DNA of 64,000 bases from positions 489,053 through 553,052 of the forward strand of contig NSJX01000015.1 in NCBI GenBank assembly GCA_002286715.1. The letters run 5' to 3'. Both the position numbers and the translations under genes were made by a program. Below the pieces are notes generated by a model. That model was not told the DNA's origin. It saw nothing but the letters and a program-made list of their open reading frames with translations, and did not search any database. Shown here piece after piece: positions 1-11,810 of this stretch (position 1 is its first letter; every line of letters starts with the position of its first letter). Origin of the DNA: Dentipellis sp. KUC8613. Its lineage: Eukaryota; Basidiomycota; Agaricomycetes; Russulales; Hericiaceae.

Positions 1-540
1 GGGAAACCGCCACGGGTTGGGTCAACCCTTGTGAGGGGTCAGGCCCTAGGCCGCCAGGCATGGCGTCTGGCGAGTTGGGAGTCGACATGCTCGCCATTGT
101 TTGGCGTTGTTGCTCGTCGTTGCCCTTTTGGGATTGCTGTGCCTCGTCATCGTGATGGGCGACGAGTGCGGGGCAATTGACGTGGAGAGGGGGATCAAAG
201 AGAAGCGCACCTCGTTAATGAAAATTTTCCTAATGGAGTAACGACCACACTTCTTTTTGATGACCGGAACTCTTGACGTTCTGAAGGTGTAAAAAAGTGT
301 AATGGGCGCGGGGGAGAGTAGTTTAACGACCTGTTGCTCACACGGGCACAATACACCAGACTCAGTTATTATTGAGTTCCAGGGTACGATGTGCGGGGGT
401 ACAAGCAAGATAGGTCGAGCGCGCCAAGTGCGCGCTCGCCGATTAAGTAGTCATCGGCCATCTGATTCGGAGATGGCCGGATTAGGTAAAATACGGGAGT
501 CCGCTAAGTCCGTGCCGAAGCCGAAGGCAAGTAAGCGTAA
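1..540. other. No supportable gene; region upstream of the truncated TPR-CHAT copy
   Basis: The plus-strand frame of the following TPR-CHAT remnant is closed by a TAA at 538-540. Nothing upstream resembles the N-terminal hydrophobic exon or the first TPR block of the two fuller copies (51.8 kb and 42.2 kb). Short open frames here have no recognisable features. The breakpoint of the truncated copy probably lies near 540-580. Confidence 0.5.
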
Positions 541-3500
541 TCGTTCGTACGTAATACTACCGTACGCGTTACACCAGCTCTGTTCAAAGAACTTCGAGAT
601 GCTCTGAGGACAAGGTTCGAAGAGGGTGCAGATCGTCGAGACCTTGATCAGGCCATTTCTTGCCAGGAATCAATTGTGGAACTTTGCGGCAATGGTTCGT
701 GCAAATCCCATGACTTGATAGACCTTGGTGATTTGTACAATCTTCTATCGGAGCAGTTTTCTGTACCAAGAACCCATCGTGAAGCGGTCGCTGCCTTCGA
801 AAGGGCCTTGAAGATCACAACAAATGAACAAGATGTGTTTCCCACCCGGGCCAAGCTCGCAGAAGCTTACTTTTTCTTGTGGCAAGTCGACGGCGACATA
901 CAGGATTTAGAAAGATCATGCGGTTACTTTCGCTCCCTTACTTCTGGTATACATCCCCATAGAACCCCACCACCCGGACCAACAGGGCTTCTTCTCCCGC
1001 AGCGCACGATACTTCGCCAGGCCCGTCAAGACATAAGGGATACGATCTCGTCGCTGATCGAGGCCTTGCGACCGATGTATCGGAACACCGCACGGAGATT
1101 ATCCTGGTGCTGCAACATCAGCTCTGCGCTCAGCACGCGATTTGACATTTTCGGTGATATCATCGACATGGATGAAGCTATCGCAATGATGCGGGGCGTG
1201 ATCGACTCCGTTCACGACCTCGAAGAAGATACACAAATATATTCTCAGCTCCAGACTCTGGGAAATTTCTTCTTGAAACTATCCGAGCATTCACAGAACA
1301 TCCTTGATATCAACAGAGCAATTGCTTGCTACCGACGCGCTTCCGAGACCACTCAAGATTTCTCTAATTTAGGGGTGGCTCTCTGTTACCGCTATCATCA
1401 TCGCAAGGACCCAGAGGACTTCAAGAAGGCCAGATTATACATCACCAATACGATTGGATCTACGCCAAACGGACGTTCCGCAGACGCTCTTGGCACCTGC
1501 TTCTACGTTCGTTACAAGCTGAACAAGGATCCATCTGACCTCGATCAATGTATCCAACATCACGCTCTTGCAGAATTGCTGTCGTCTCGAGAGGTCTCAG
1601 CACCCGGCAAAGTCCTACCTCAGATACTCCTGCACTTAGGTCGAGCCCTTGTACAGCGTTTTTCCGGCACTGCAGATAAACCAATAGCCGACATCAATCG
1701 CGCAGTGTCCGCCTGTGTACGGGCGGCTTCTCTCTTACCAAAATATCACCCCGACCAAACACAGTATCTCATCGGACATGCTCAAGCTCTCACAGAGCGC
1801 TACAAGCACTCCCGTGTCCGAGGCGATATTGAAAAGGCATTGTCAAATTTTCGCATCGCGGCGCTGTTGCCTAGTGGTCGCCCTATTCACCGGTATCTCG
1901 CAAGCAGAATGTGGAAGAACATAGCCTATCAGCAGATGTTTTTCGAAAGTTCTCTCGAGGGCTGCCGTGCCATGATGGATTTGGTGCCGCTCGTTGTATG
2001 GCTTGGTTTGACCATCCAGCAGCGGTATCAAGAAATCAAGTCCTTTGGCGGTGATGTTCGCTCGGCAGCCGCAATCGCCCTCTTCCAAGATCGCCCCGAG
2101 TTGGCGTTACAGTGGCTAGAGCAAAGTCGCTCTATCGTATGGCAGCAACAGCTTAATCTTCGAGTTCCGCTAGAAGACATAGGAAAAGAGAACCCCGATC
2201 TCGCACAAGGCCTTTCGGACGTCGCGAGGGCTCTAGATTGCACTAGCACTCGAAGGCTATTCCTGGATGAAGACTCAGAGGCCCAGATCGAGCAGAAACA
2301 ACGTCTGCTTGCAGTCAGATGGAAGGAATTAACAAGCCAAGTCAGAGAAGTTCGTGGTTTCAAAAACTTTTTGGTTCCCAGTGATCTCCAGGAGCTGCAG
2401 AAAGCAACGAGATCGGGCACCGTTGTGGTCCTCGTTGCCACGCGTTCATATTGCTGGGTTCTCTTTCTGAGGAAAGAGTCGGACGTGATTCGATCCGAGA
2501 AAATACGGAGCTTCTCGCAGGACAAGGCGAAGAAGCTGCAGGATGCGCTGAAGAGCATACTACGAGTACCTAGTCTGCGGGCGCGCAGCTCAATGCCTCG
2601 CCTCGACTTGAGAAAAGGTTCAGGACTTGGCGATATTTTGTCCAACCTATGGGTTGGGCTTGTGCAACCCATTGTACAGCTACTTGGCTTCCAGGTAACG
2701 CTTATAACCACGTCCACACTACCGGAATATCGCTTACATTGCTACATAGGTTCATAAGTCACGAAAGCTTCTTCCACGCATAATCTGGTGTCCCACTGGC
2801 CAGCTTGCCTTCCTTCCACTTCACGCCGCTGGTCTTTACGGTCAGAGAAGCGCCAAACACAATATTTCCAGCTATGCGGTATCATCTTATACAACGACCG
2901 TGACCGCTCTCATGCAGGATCCACCGCCCATGACGTCTACAATTAACTCACTTCTCACCGTCAGTCAGCCAGATACGCCGAATCACAATGCGCTCCCCGA
3001 AACCGAAGTCGAGATCCAGAAAATCCGAGACTGTGCTCCCCACGTGGGCATGAAATGGCTCAACAGGGAAACGGCCACTGTCGAGAACGTGCGCTCGGAG
3101 ATAAGCAGGAACAACTGGATCCACCTTGCCTGCCACGCGACGCAGGATTCCTCCGACCCGTTGCGGAGCGCATTCCTCCTGCACGACGGAAACTTGGAGC
3201 TGGGCGACATTATCCAGCAGTCCCGCCCGCAAGCGGAGTTTGCATTCCTTTCGGCGTGTCAGACGTTCACCGGAGACGAGAAGCTCCCCGATGAAGCCGT
3301 GCACCTTGCAGCGGGTATGCAGATGGCTGGATATCGCAGCATCGTGGCGACAATGTGGTCGATCAAGGACTCGGACGGGCCAGCGGTCGCCCGCGAGTTC
3401 TACACGCGCATGTTTGCTGAGCCTCACGGGCGAAGGCCAGACTGTACACGAGCGGCACAGGCGTTACACGGCGCGGTGAATTTTCTGCGTGACGCTACAT

Positions 3501-3568
3501 GGCCTGAAAAAGGTGTCACCGACGAGTGGCTTCTGCGATGGGTTCCCTTCATACATCTCGGAATCTAA
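541..3568 (+). pseudogene. TPR-CHAT protein copy A, 5'-truncated and frame-damaged
   Basis: This is a relic of a TPR-repeat protein with a C-terminal CHAT (caspase-like, clan CD) protease domain. The frame is open from 541 and homology begins near 577, mid-repeat, with no usable ATG, no N-terminal hydrophobic exon and no first TPR block. Exon 541-2694 is joined to 2750-3568 by a 55-base GT-AG intron (2695-2749), at the position where copies B and C also have one. The CHAT part keeps the His motif (HLACHA) and the Cys motif (LSACQT) and ends normally near WVPFIHLGI. Between about 945 and 1115 the expected TPR sequence is found in other frames: the linker PHHPDQQG reads in frame 2 (from 959) and SEHRTEI in frame 3 (from 1071). 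That implies several small indels that cancel out. I infer a pseudogene. A domesticated short gene using an unseen upstream exon cannot be excluded. Confidence 0.75.
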
Positions 3569-4327
3569 AGTGGTGGTCGATCGCAGGTAAGTTGAACCGA
3601 CTTGTAGAGGTGCAGAACAGGAGCTGATACTAGGCTCCTAGGGAAGTAGGCTATGGTCGGAAGCCAATCCGTCTTGAATGATATATCCGTCTACATGTGT
3701 GCGTACTCACCATCCTTCACGTTGGGTCTCCTCGTATCAACAAAGAAACTGTACATCTAATTGTGTGTTATCCTGACTCGTCCGTCTCAGCAGAGGTGGA
3801 CAGGCATTTACTACGGGCCGTTTTTCAACGCTTGTGGTCTCGTCCAGTTGAACATTCAGATCTTCAGAATTCGTCCACTTACAGATGGCCGCGTCTTCCT
3901 TTTGTCCTATTCCTGTCTGAACCGGTATCCAAAAATCGTGTTCCAATCAACACATTCCCTCACCTCTCGCCAGCGCATTGCGTGACATACATGCTTCATA
4001 ATGTGCGGGTAGATCCTGTGTTGAGCCTAATGGCGAGATTTTGGTCCCGACTGCTACATTGAACGCTCGGATATAGGAGCATAGGAAAAGATATACCACC
4101 ACAACGCTCCTGCATGCAAAGCAGAGTATCGTGCTCGTCCTGTCGCAGCTGGTTAACCTGCACGATTCACCATCAAATGTATTCACGTCTACACGCGGTT
4201 CGCGCTGCATAAGCTAAACTGCTCGTCCGCAGGCATCTCCGGCATATGTACAAGCCCGACTTCGACCTAAGTCAAATGCTGAAGGCTCTGCATGAGGGTA
4301 AATCGACGTCAGGACTTCCGGATGCAC
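3569..4327. other. Intergenic, nothing recognised
   Basis: This is 3' flank of TPR-CHAT copy A. Only short open frames without domain character are present, and I see no repeat or RNA gene. Confidence 0.4.
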
Positions 4328-6266
4328 TCATGTAACCAATTTACAACGCACCAGCACCCGCGTCCGACCAATCCGGAAGCTCGTACGCCTACTACATATG
4401 AGAGTTGTATCTCCCAACGAGAAAGGCCTGATTGCCACGCAGCCATACACGTCCGCATCTGCATCCGGGATCCAGATGTCTTGAGTCATTAAGTCAAGAG
4501 TCAAGTACCAAGTGTAGGTGTCCTCGAAGCTCCAGGCCTGGAACCCGCAGAACCGCATGACATGCACACCTGTCAAGTTCGTTCCGAAGCCATATACGCC
4601 AATTACGACTCTGTCGCCATCTGTCGGAATCCGCAAGACAGAGCGGCCTCTGCTACTGGTTCCGCTAGTCGTCACTTCGAAGCTGCCATGCATGATGTAA
4701 GTATGGCGATCGCCAGCGCCAGCGCCTCCACGCCGGTCCTCCAAGAAGCGCTCCGACGAGGGCGCCCAGGAGTAGTCTATCCCAGACACCGAATATCGCA
4801 TGCAAACGCCATCCTCGCGACACCGCACCAGCCCCGCAACTAGCAGCATCAGCGACGCCCTTATGTTAAGTGCGTCAGAGCCCGCTGACAGCCAGTACTT
4901 GCACAGTCCCCGCCGGCAATGCCCAAGCAGATTCGTCAGATCGCACCATCGGCGGCACATGCAGCATATGCATCTTGGACCGGCTCGCGAGATGTAGACA
5001 GCCCAGCTGACGCAAAGACGAGATATCGCGCATAGCTGCGGTCCCAATGACATTGCATTAGTGCTGTCACCGGTGACCGACGTACCGCCCTCCGAGTCCC
5101 GGGCCTGCGCGTGCTGCTGATCCCTTTCTGAGATGGCATCGCTAGAGCTGATGCCGATTGCGCAACCTATGTGTCGGGGTATCAGGAGACGGAGACGGCG
5201 GCCTGGGGATCTAAAGCGGCGGACCATCGAAGACAGAATCGCAGTATAAGTGTACGAGTATACTGACCCCGAACATGCCTAGTCGGTCGAACCGAACGCA
5301 CCGTCAAGCTCAATTTGTCCCGCGCCCCGTCTTCGACCGCACCATGCACGGCCAATCGTATATCGCCGGTGACTATACCTTGCCTACCCAACCACCTCCG
5401 GCAGAAATGACCACCACTGCAGAGGAAACTCAGTCCAGTTAGCCCAATCGCATCCACAGCCGCCCGCCACAAGAATGCACCGCACCGCACCACACTTTCG
5501 CAATAGCAATAGTCCCTATGATCCTGCCCGCAAGTATCACCATAAGCAAAGGCGCGATAAGAAAGCCCGCACTTGCACTTATCTCTCGGCGCAAGTGCCA
5601 ACGCCCGGATCTTGCGCAGGTCATGTTCAAGTGCATGACGACGCCTAGGTACACAGCGTTGTCAGCGCCAGCACCGGTGCCGGCTATAGCTGCAATAGCC
5701 TCGCGCGTCGCAATCCCAAGTAATCCTAGGCCAGATGTGAAAAGATGTGAAGAGAGCCCGGATGCAAGCAAAGTCATAACCCCAGTACTAGTACTAGACT
5801 GTTCAAAGCGCACAGTTTGCAGTTCGACTTCGCGCAGACCGAACCAGCAGGGTATTATCCGAGTCTGAATCCGCGCCCGGGCAGCCGCTGATGCACGACG
5901 TCTGAAGATCTGATGCAGATGGCGCGTAGGAGACCGTGGCGAGGGGAAAACGCGAACCGCGAGCGAGGAACGACTCCGAGAACATGAGGAGGCGCCCGTG
6001 CCCGTGCGATTAGATAGGCGCCGAGACCGTCTCGCTGGCCCAGCCAACAGAAATCGAAGGTTCGGCGGGACGTCATCGTCGCCTGCACGCCGGCTGCGGG
6101 CTTCTGATGCGAACAGTGAAGTCTCCTGCCAGTGCCAGAGGATGGCAACGTTAACAGAAGCGGTCGACGGAAGGCGGAAGGCGGAAGGCGGAAGGCGGAA
6201 GGCGCGAGATGAGGACGCGAGATGAAATTGACGGTGCTGTGACGGCAATGGGAACGGCAGGTGCAC
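4328..6266 (-). other. Possible relic or multi-exon gene for a membrane protein, unidentified
   Basis: On the minus strand three partly overlapping open stretches (6266-5439, 5601-5182, 5227-4328) alternate frames, as exons of a small-intron fungal gene would. They contain hydrophobic segments that could span a membrane, the best being FLIAPLLMVILAG near 5500-5560 and a second, SLMLLVAGLV, near 4830-4850. The last 300-residue open frame ends with a region rich in Tyr and Trp. I could not build a consistent splice model and recognise no family. It may be a decayed membrane-protein gene or chance open frames in GC-rich DNA. Confidence 0.25.
6169..6204. repeat. 7-bp tandem repeat (GGAAGGC x5)
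   Basis: Five consecutive copies of GGAAGGC are followed by G. Confidence 0.9.
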
Positions 6267-6326
6267 TGAAAGCGAAATGAAAATGAAATGAAAAGCGTGC
6301 CTGCGCCTGTAAGGAACTTCGAATTC

Positions 6327-6353
6327 TTGAGCTTGAGCTTGAGCTTGAGCTTG
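6327..6353. repeat. 6-bp tandem repeat (TTGAGC x4.5)
   Basis: There are four full copies and a half copy of TTGAGC, part of a cluster of microsatellites between 6.1 and 6.6 kb. A GCGGGC run lies at 6535-6556. Confidence 0.9.
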
Positions 6354-7304
6354 CAGGAGGACGATAGAGCCCGAGGTTATCTTTACGCACGAACGGCGAG
6401 CTACGTATACGTATACGCGTACGCTCGACTGATCGAGGGGGAGGAGCGGCTGAGAGAGGTGTTATCGCGGGGCAGGGGTGAGGTAACGGCAATTGTCAGT
6501 CGATTCCCGTCGAACGCGAGTCACGACATAAGACGCGGGCGCGGGCGCGGGCGCGGTGCGGCCGCACATACGGGTGGATGCCTCAGCCTGGCGGGAGCCG
6601 AGCAGCGAGGCATTAGTGCGATATCGGTATCGGAAGCATAGGGAAGGGTAGACGAGTGCCACAAGGGTGCTGAGTGCCAGGTGCGCACTGGCTGATAAGA
6701 GCACGCGTCTACGAAGTTGCGAAGAAGCGAAGCCCGTTACGGCGACCAGATCTCCGAGCGCGCATGACGCTTGCTCGTGCTCGAGCGGGAGCTGATACGG
6801 CTTGCTAGATATCTGCAACCCATAAGCTCTCGACACGAGAGCACGATGCTTGAATTAGCAATGCACATCCGGCAGAATGCAAGACTCACTCCAGCGCCAG
6901 CAGCCCACCACCAAACATAGTCCACTCTAAACATACCGCCCGCGCCAACCCGAGCACAGATGACGTCCGCCTGCGCTCAGTCTGACAAACGCCGGCGGGA
7001 ACCCGATCGCCCTCCCCAGATCCAGAGAGAAGCATGCGATAAGGACGGTGCGACGGTGCGACGTAATGCGTTGCGCGGTTCGTTCGAGGGGGTGCGAAAT
7101 ACTCGGATTGGCGTTGACACTAGAACTTGGGCAGTCGCGCGGCCGCCATTGGCAGGACGGTCCTTGTCTCTGGGGTGAGGATAATAGTACGAGGATACGT
7201 GTACATGGACCGCATGCCTTGTCAATGCTAGCATCACGATTAGTATCCTATCTTGACACAGAGCATGAACCCTCTCAGCTCACCGACTCGAACATACAAG
7301 GGGC

Positions 7305-8157
7305 CGAGTATTGACGTAACAGACTAGCTTGGACTCGAACGTAGAGGGGAGCAAGAGTACGACACTTAGAGCCATATCGTGTCGGCATTGGTATTACGAT
7401 TAGGTTTGGATTTGGCGAGGCGAACGAGTGCATGTCATGAGTCGATGAATACGGCAATACGACTGCCTTCCTTGGACTCGCGTCGCGGGCATATTCCTAT
7501 CTTGACGCGCTGCAGAACCGAGCCCAGGCTCTCAGGCTGAGTCTGCTGCGCATATACGCCTATTATCTATACGCCTATGCGAGCGCAGAGGTCGGTATCC
7601 CTGTTCCCAGAATCGTAATGAGCCTTTCACCTCCCGCAAAAGACTATGCCGGACGCACCTCGCACCGCGCGCAGCGATTCGAACCACCCCACCGTAACCC
7701 ACGAACCACCGCCCCGAACCACAAAGTAAAGTTCAGGCCTACGTCATCCCCCATCCTCACGCAGCCCTGGATATGGCGACCTGGAGATCTGCGAAAGGGG
7801 CGCAGGCAATCTGCGGGATCTGCGGCGGGTTCTGAGCCACGAAAAGGGACGTGGGGACGGGTGGTATTGGATTGGCGGCGGAGGGAATGGTGGGACGTAA
7901 TAAGATGCGCGGGGAGCGAGTCGTATCGGGTTCTCGGGAGTTGGGCGGGTCGGGAGTCCGATGTCCGAAGCGGTGGGCTTTGCGGTTTGCGATTCGCGGT
8001 TTGTTCGAGTGCCCGCACATGGAGAGTCAAGCAGCTGCAGGGCCTGTGGATGTGCGCGAGGCGTCAATTCACGGGCACTGGTACGCAAAGGCGATGGACT
8101 TACCGACGTAGAGATACGCTCTGTAACACTGCACAGACGAACCTCGCCCGCGAAAAC
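7305..8157. repeat. Direct tandem duplication, unit 1 (~850 bp)
   Basis: This unit begins at ATTGACGTAAC and matches the next unit in order: the GAGGGGAGCA segment, the TAGGTTTGGAT segment, CCGAGCCCAG, GATTCGAACCACCCCACC, then CAATCTGCGGGATCTGCGG. The offset drifts from about 853 to 890 because of indels. The strand is uncertain. No protein is encoded consistently by both units. Confidence 0.8.
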
Positions 8158-8960
8158 GAAGGATTGACGTAACGAACTAGCCTGGACTCTACTAGAGAAC
8201 GAAGAGGGGAGCAGGCGCACGACATCTGGAGCCATATGGCGTCTGTATTGGTATTGGTATTGCGATTAGGTTTGGATCTGGCGAGGCGAACGAGTGTAAG
8301 AGTCAGTGGATACGGCAATACAATCGCCTTCCTCGGGCTTGCGTCGCCCTACGTACTCCTATCTTGACGCGCCGTAGAACCGAGCCCAGACTCCGAGTCT
8401 GCTGCGCACACGCATATGCGTATACGCCTACAGCTAGCTGTACGAGCGCAGATATTGGCATCCCTGTGGTTGGATTCAGTCAGCCTTTTACTTCTCGCCA
8501 AAAACTCGATGCCGGACGCACCTCGCACCGCGCGCACACGCAGCGATTCGAACCACCCCACCGTAACTCACGAACCACCGCCCCGAACCACAGAGTAAAG
8601 TTCAGCACTACGTCACCCTGGCGATCTGCGAAAGCGGCACAGGCAATCTGCGGGATCTGCGGCGCATTCTGAGCCACGAAGAGGGGCGTGGGGACGGGTG
8701 GGATTGGACGGGATTGGCGGAAGAGGTGGCGGAGAGGGGTTGGTGGTGGGATTGGGACGTAATAATAAAGCCTGCTGGCGGGCGGGTCGGTGTAAGTATC
8801 GGGGCATCGGGAATTGGGAGAATTGGACTTGGACGGGTCGGGAGTCCGATATCCGACGCGGGCTTCAGGGCGGTTTGCGGGTGGCTCGAGTTCTTGTGTA
8901 TGCGGGTACGACGCCTGCAGCGTTTCTAGGTCATGCGGGCCTGCGATTGCACGCCACGAG
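8158..8960. repeat. Direct tandem duplication, unit 2
   Basis: This is the second copy of the 7305-8157 unit, diverged by substitutions and small indels. Both units carry, on the minus strand, GGTTCGAATCG (7675-7685 in unit 1), which resembles a pol III B box. Confidence 0.8.
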
Positions 8961-9124
8961 TGACTTCGACAGCACAAGTGAGTTCGACCAGGACAGACAC
9001 ACGAGCGCGAGCGCGAGCGCGGGCATGCAGGGGCGTACGCGTACGCGCCGCGAAACAGGCGCACCGGTACCCTACTTACAGCTGGATGAACGTTAACATG
9101 AACGCCGGCGATTAATGCGCACCT

Positions 9125-9235
9125 GGCAATCTGCGAAAACCCGCGCACTGGCAATCTGCGAAAACCCGCGCACAGGCAATCTGCGAAAAACCCGCCCCTG
9201 GCAATCTGCGAAAACCCCGCACAGGCAATCTGCGC
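9125..9235. repeat. Minisatellite, ~25-bp unit x5
   Basis: Five copies of GGCAATCTGCG start at 9125, 9150, 9175, 9200 and 9223, separated by variants of AAAACCCGCGCAC. The same GGCAATCTGCG core occurs once in each unit of the 7.3-8.9 kb duplication, so the array may have grown from that sequence. Units abut almost directly, without unique spacers, so this is not a CRISPR array. Confidence 0.9.
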
Positions 9236-11182
9236 CCATCCGTCCATGCACAACTTGAACGCAGGAATCGCCATGCCATCCATTGCTAAGTATATCCACG
9301 AGCGGAGGACGAGGACGTAATAGATAAGCGGGCGTCGGACGTCGGACGTCCGGTCGCGCGTGCCGTCAGTGCTTCCGTTATTACTACCTTGCCCGAATCT
9401 TGAATTCATGGGCGTTCAGGGAGATGAACGGGTAGTAACGGAGGTGAGGGAGATGACGTCGTCGTCGTGGTAGGCAGGATGGGATTCGGCGTAGCTCGGG
9501 TCCGGGAGAGGCTTTATCGCGGGCGGGCGGGTGGGTGAGTGTAGAGTGCTCGGTTGGTGCATACGCTGGCTACGGATGGGAGGTAGGTAGGCGGACAAGG
9601 TGAGTCGGCTTCCGCAGGTGGGCAGGGTCGTAGAACACATACCGCACTCAGAGCCGTATCTTGACGCGCACGATGAATGGTTGCGAAAGAGGAGGATCGG
9701 CGCGCTAATGGTAACGCAATGATCAGATGTGGGAAGCAGCCAGCAAGCAAGCAAGGAAAGAAGGAAGAGGTGCGCACGCTATTCTGCTCTCCCACCGCAC
9801 AGACAGTCGCCAACGCGTCATCGCGCGCGATAGCAGCCTGAGGGCCGGAAATGAAATCACGAAGCTCGAAGCTCGAAGTGCAGATTTTCTGATAGCGCCG
9901 CGCTGACACGAGGATATCGAAATCGCTAACGTTAAATAATGGCGACGCCGGGCAGCGCACTTGAATGAAAGGGGAGAAGGCGGCTTCATTTCCGCATGCG
10001 CCGTTAATCTTCGTCGCTGCAGCACTAGCAGGGTCGCATAGCTGCATCTAACCTATGGCGTAATGGGCGTCAGCGGTCGTACGGGTCGGCAAAGACGTGA
10101 TCAAAGCACGGCTTGCGCTCGGACGATGGAGGGAGGACTGGCACGATCGGGTTCGAATTCGCGTGCGTCCGTGCTCTCCGTATCCGTATCGTCCGCCCTA
10201 CGCATGACGCAGCCAACGACAGCGATAAGTAGGAAAACTTTCACGCTGACGGCCACGGCCACGGACAAAGCGAAGCTCTTCTTCCTTCGAACGATGCATA
10301 TGCCGTGTACGCGTGCGTGTGCGTGTGCGCATGACGTCCGCCTCCTCCGTCTCCGTCCCCCGTCTCCGATCCCCCGTCCGATAACAAACCAAACGGTCCC
10401 CCACGCACGCACGCACGTTGCTCGCCGCATTCCAAAGCCCACATGCGTGGTAATGGCCGCCCGCTGCCCGCTTCTCGTACTCCGACCGCACAGCGGTAGT
10501 GCTTGATCGTGGACCCACAATTGAAAGACCGGCGGACAGAAGAGCGGGAAGAGTGCGAGCGCGAGCGCGAGTGCCTGGCCCTGGGGGTGGGCGTGGGAGC
10601 GCTGGCTATCGCTGGAGGTCCGGCGTCGTGCGATGCGATAAGACGCGCATATGCATGAGTTGCTGGTGCTTGTGCTGGTGGGCGTGTCGCAATAATAGCC
10701 AAGCCATAACACAGACGCAGACGCGGATGCTCACCGGCGCAGACTCCAGAGACGCGTGCCAGCCCGAATGACGGAGGCGCGCGACGACGACGATAGCGGA
10801 ACACAGACTGAGATCCGATCGGGGACACCCGATCAGCTGACCCTCTCTCCGTCCGCCCGGCGCGCGCACAAGCAAACCGAGCGGGTCGCCGAGGGCAAAC
10901 CGGACGGGGGAGGGGAAGGAGAGGACAGAATCTGATACGCGCCTTTGTTCTGCGCGAAGCAAAGCTAAGCTGGATCCCCATGCGCATGCGCACCGGCTCT
11001 GCGCGTATAAGAACCCCGGCCCCGGGTCGCCCCCCTCGTACTTGTCCTCGTACTGTCCCCATCTCGCGACGCGTGCATCTTGCTGTTGCTCCTTCGCGCG
11101 TACGCCTGTCCGACGAGTCACCTGCGCGCACCCATTGTCCTCGCGTCGAGTCATCCCCGCGCTGCATCATTCCCCGCGAGGA

Positions 11183-11188
11183 TATAAA
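11183..11188 (+). promoter_or_regulatory. TATA box of the small Cys-rich gene
   Basis: TATAAA lies 115 bases upstream of the ATG at 11298, in a pyrimidine-rich leader. Confidence 0.5.
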
Positions 11189-11297
11189 CCCTGCTGATCG
11201 CCCGTCCCAATCCCCCATCCTCACCCCGTCCCCGTCCGCGTCTTCACCCCGTCGCACTCGCCTCTGCCCCACCGAGTCTGAGTCCGACCTAAGAGCA

Positions 11298-11753
11298 ATG
11301 TGTCGCCGAATAGCGTGCGTCGCCTCTCCCCTCCTCATACCCATGTCTATACCCGTACTTACCACCCTTACCTACAGTGAAGGAACGCGCTGGGCCCGCT
11401 GCGGGGTACGCCTCTCCTCCTCCTTCCTCCACTTCATACCGAAGCTCACCCTCCCGCAGCACTTCCAGCGGCACATGGTCGTCGCGATCATGGACTGCAA
11501 CTCCTCGCGCTGCGAATGGAGCATCCTGCACCCGAAGGGCTGCCGGCAGCCCAACTGCATCAAGGTGCGCTCCGTCTCCCTTCTCCCCATTCTCCCCCGC
11601 CTCCCTTCCCTTCCTCTCCCTTTTCCCCCACATGCCCGTTCTGACGGACGGCGACGCCAGACGTACGGCCCCGAGGTGCAGAAAGACATCGACACGGTCA
11701 ACGACGAGTGCTTCTCGTGCCGCGCCGCCGCCGCGCGCAGGCCGCCGAGCTAG
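11298..11753 (+). CDS. Small Cys-rich protein, basidiomycete hypothetical family
   Basis: The model has four exons: 11298-11314, 11378-11405, 11460-11564 and 11661-11753. Introns are 63, 54 and 96 bases, all GT-AG with exact phase agreement, giving about 80 residues. The protein begins MCRRIA and then shows a Cys pattern: [27 protein letters not shown] and ECFSC. The order Cys-Gly-His, Asp-Cys, His-Pro-x-x-Cys, Cys, Tyr-Gly-Pro is what I recall from a widespread family of short uncharacterised basidiomycete proteins. The function is unknown. The paired Cys and His suggest metal binding, but that is inference. No signal peptide is visible. Exon joins are supported by the family pattern being restored only after splicing. 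It is the only convincing gene in a 20-kb repeat-rich block. Confidence 0.75.
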   Translation: MCRRIACVASPLLIPMSIPVLTTLTYSEGTRWARCGVRLSSSFLHFIPKLTLPQHFQRHMVVAIMDCNSSRCEWSILHPKGCRQPNCIKVRSVSLLPILPRLPSLPLPFPPHARSDGRRRQTYGPEVQKDIDTVNDECFSCRAAAARRPPS

Positions 11754-11757
11754 GGCG

Positions 11758-11810
11758 CCCTCCCTCTCCCTCTCCCTCTCCCTCTCCCTCTCCCTCTTCC
11801 TCTCCCTCTC
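11758..11810. repeat. CCCTCT hexamer run
   Basis: About eight copies of CCCTCT with one interruption sit immediately after the stop codon of the Cys-rich gene, inside its likely 3' UTR. Confidence 0.9.

Larger units (their letters stand above)
6267..11297. other. Gene-poor, CpG-rich block with repeats; no supportable gene
   Basis: Long open frames occur on both strands, but they overlap one another, lack domain features and follow from high GC. The recognisable content is repetitive: the microsatellites at 6.1-6.6 kb, a tandem duplication at 7.3-8.95 kb, and a 25-bp minisatellite at 9.1 kb. CpG dinucleotides are abundant, so there is no sign of repeat-induced point mutation. Confidence 0.5.

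Noticed and set aside
9125..9235. CRISPR-like direct repeats
   Set aside because: Units are contiguous with no unique spacers, and the genome is eukaryotic.
8480..9409. 309-codon minus-strand open frame with a repeated FSQIA-type peptide
   Set aside because: The peptide repeat is just the translation of the 25-bp minisatellite, and the frame crosses the tandem duplication.
10241..11365. 374-codon open frame on the minus strand
   Set aside because: It lies antisense to the leader and first exon of the Cys-rich gene, has Arg/Gly-rich composition expected from GC-rich DNA, and shows no domain.
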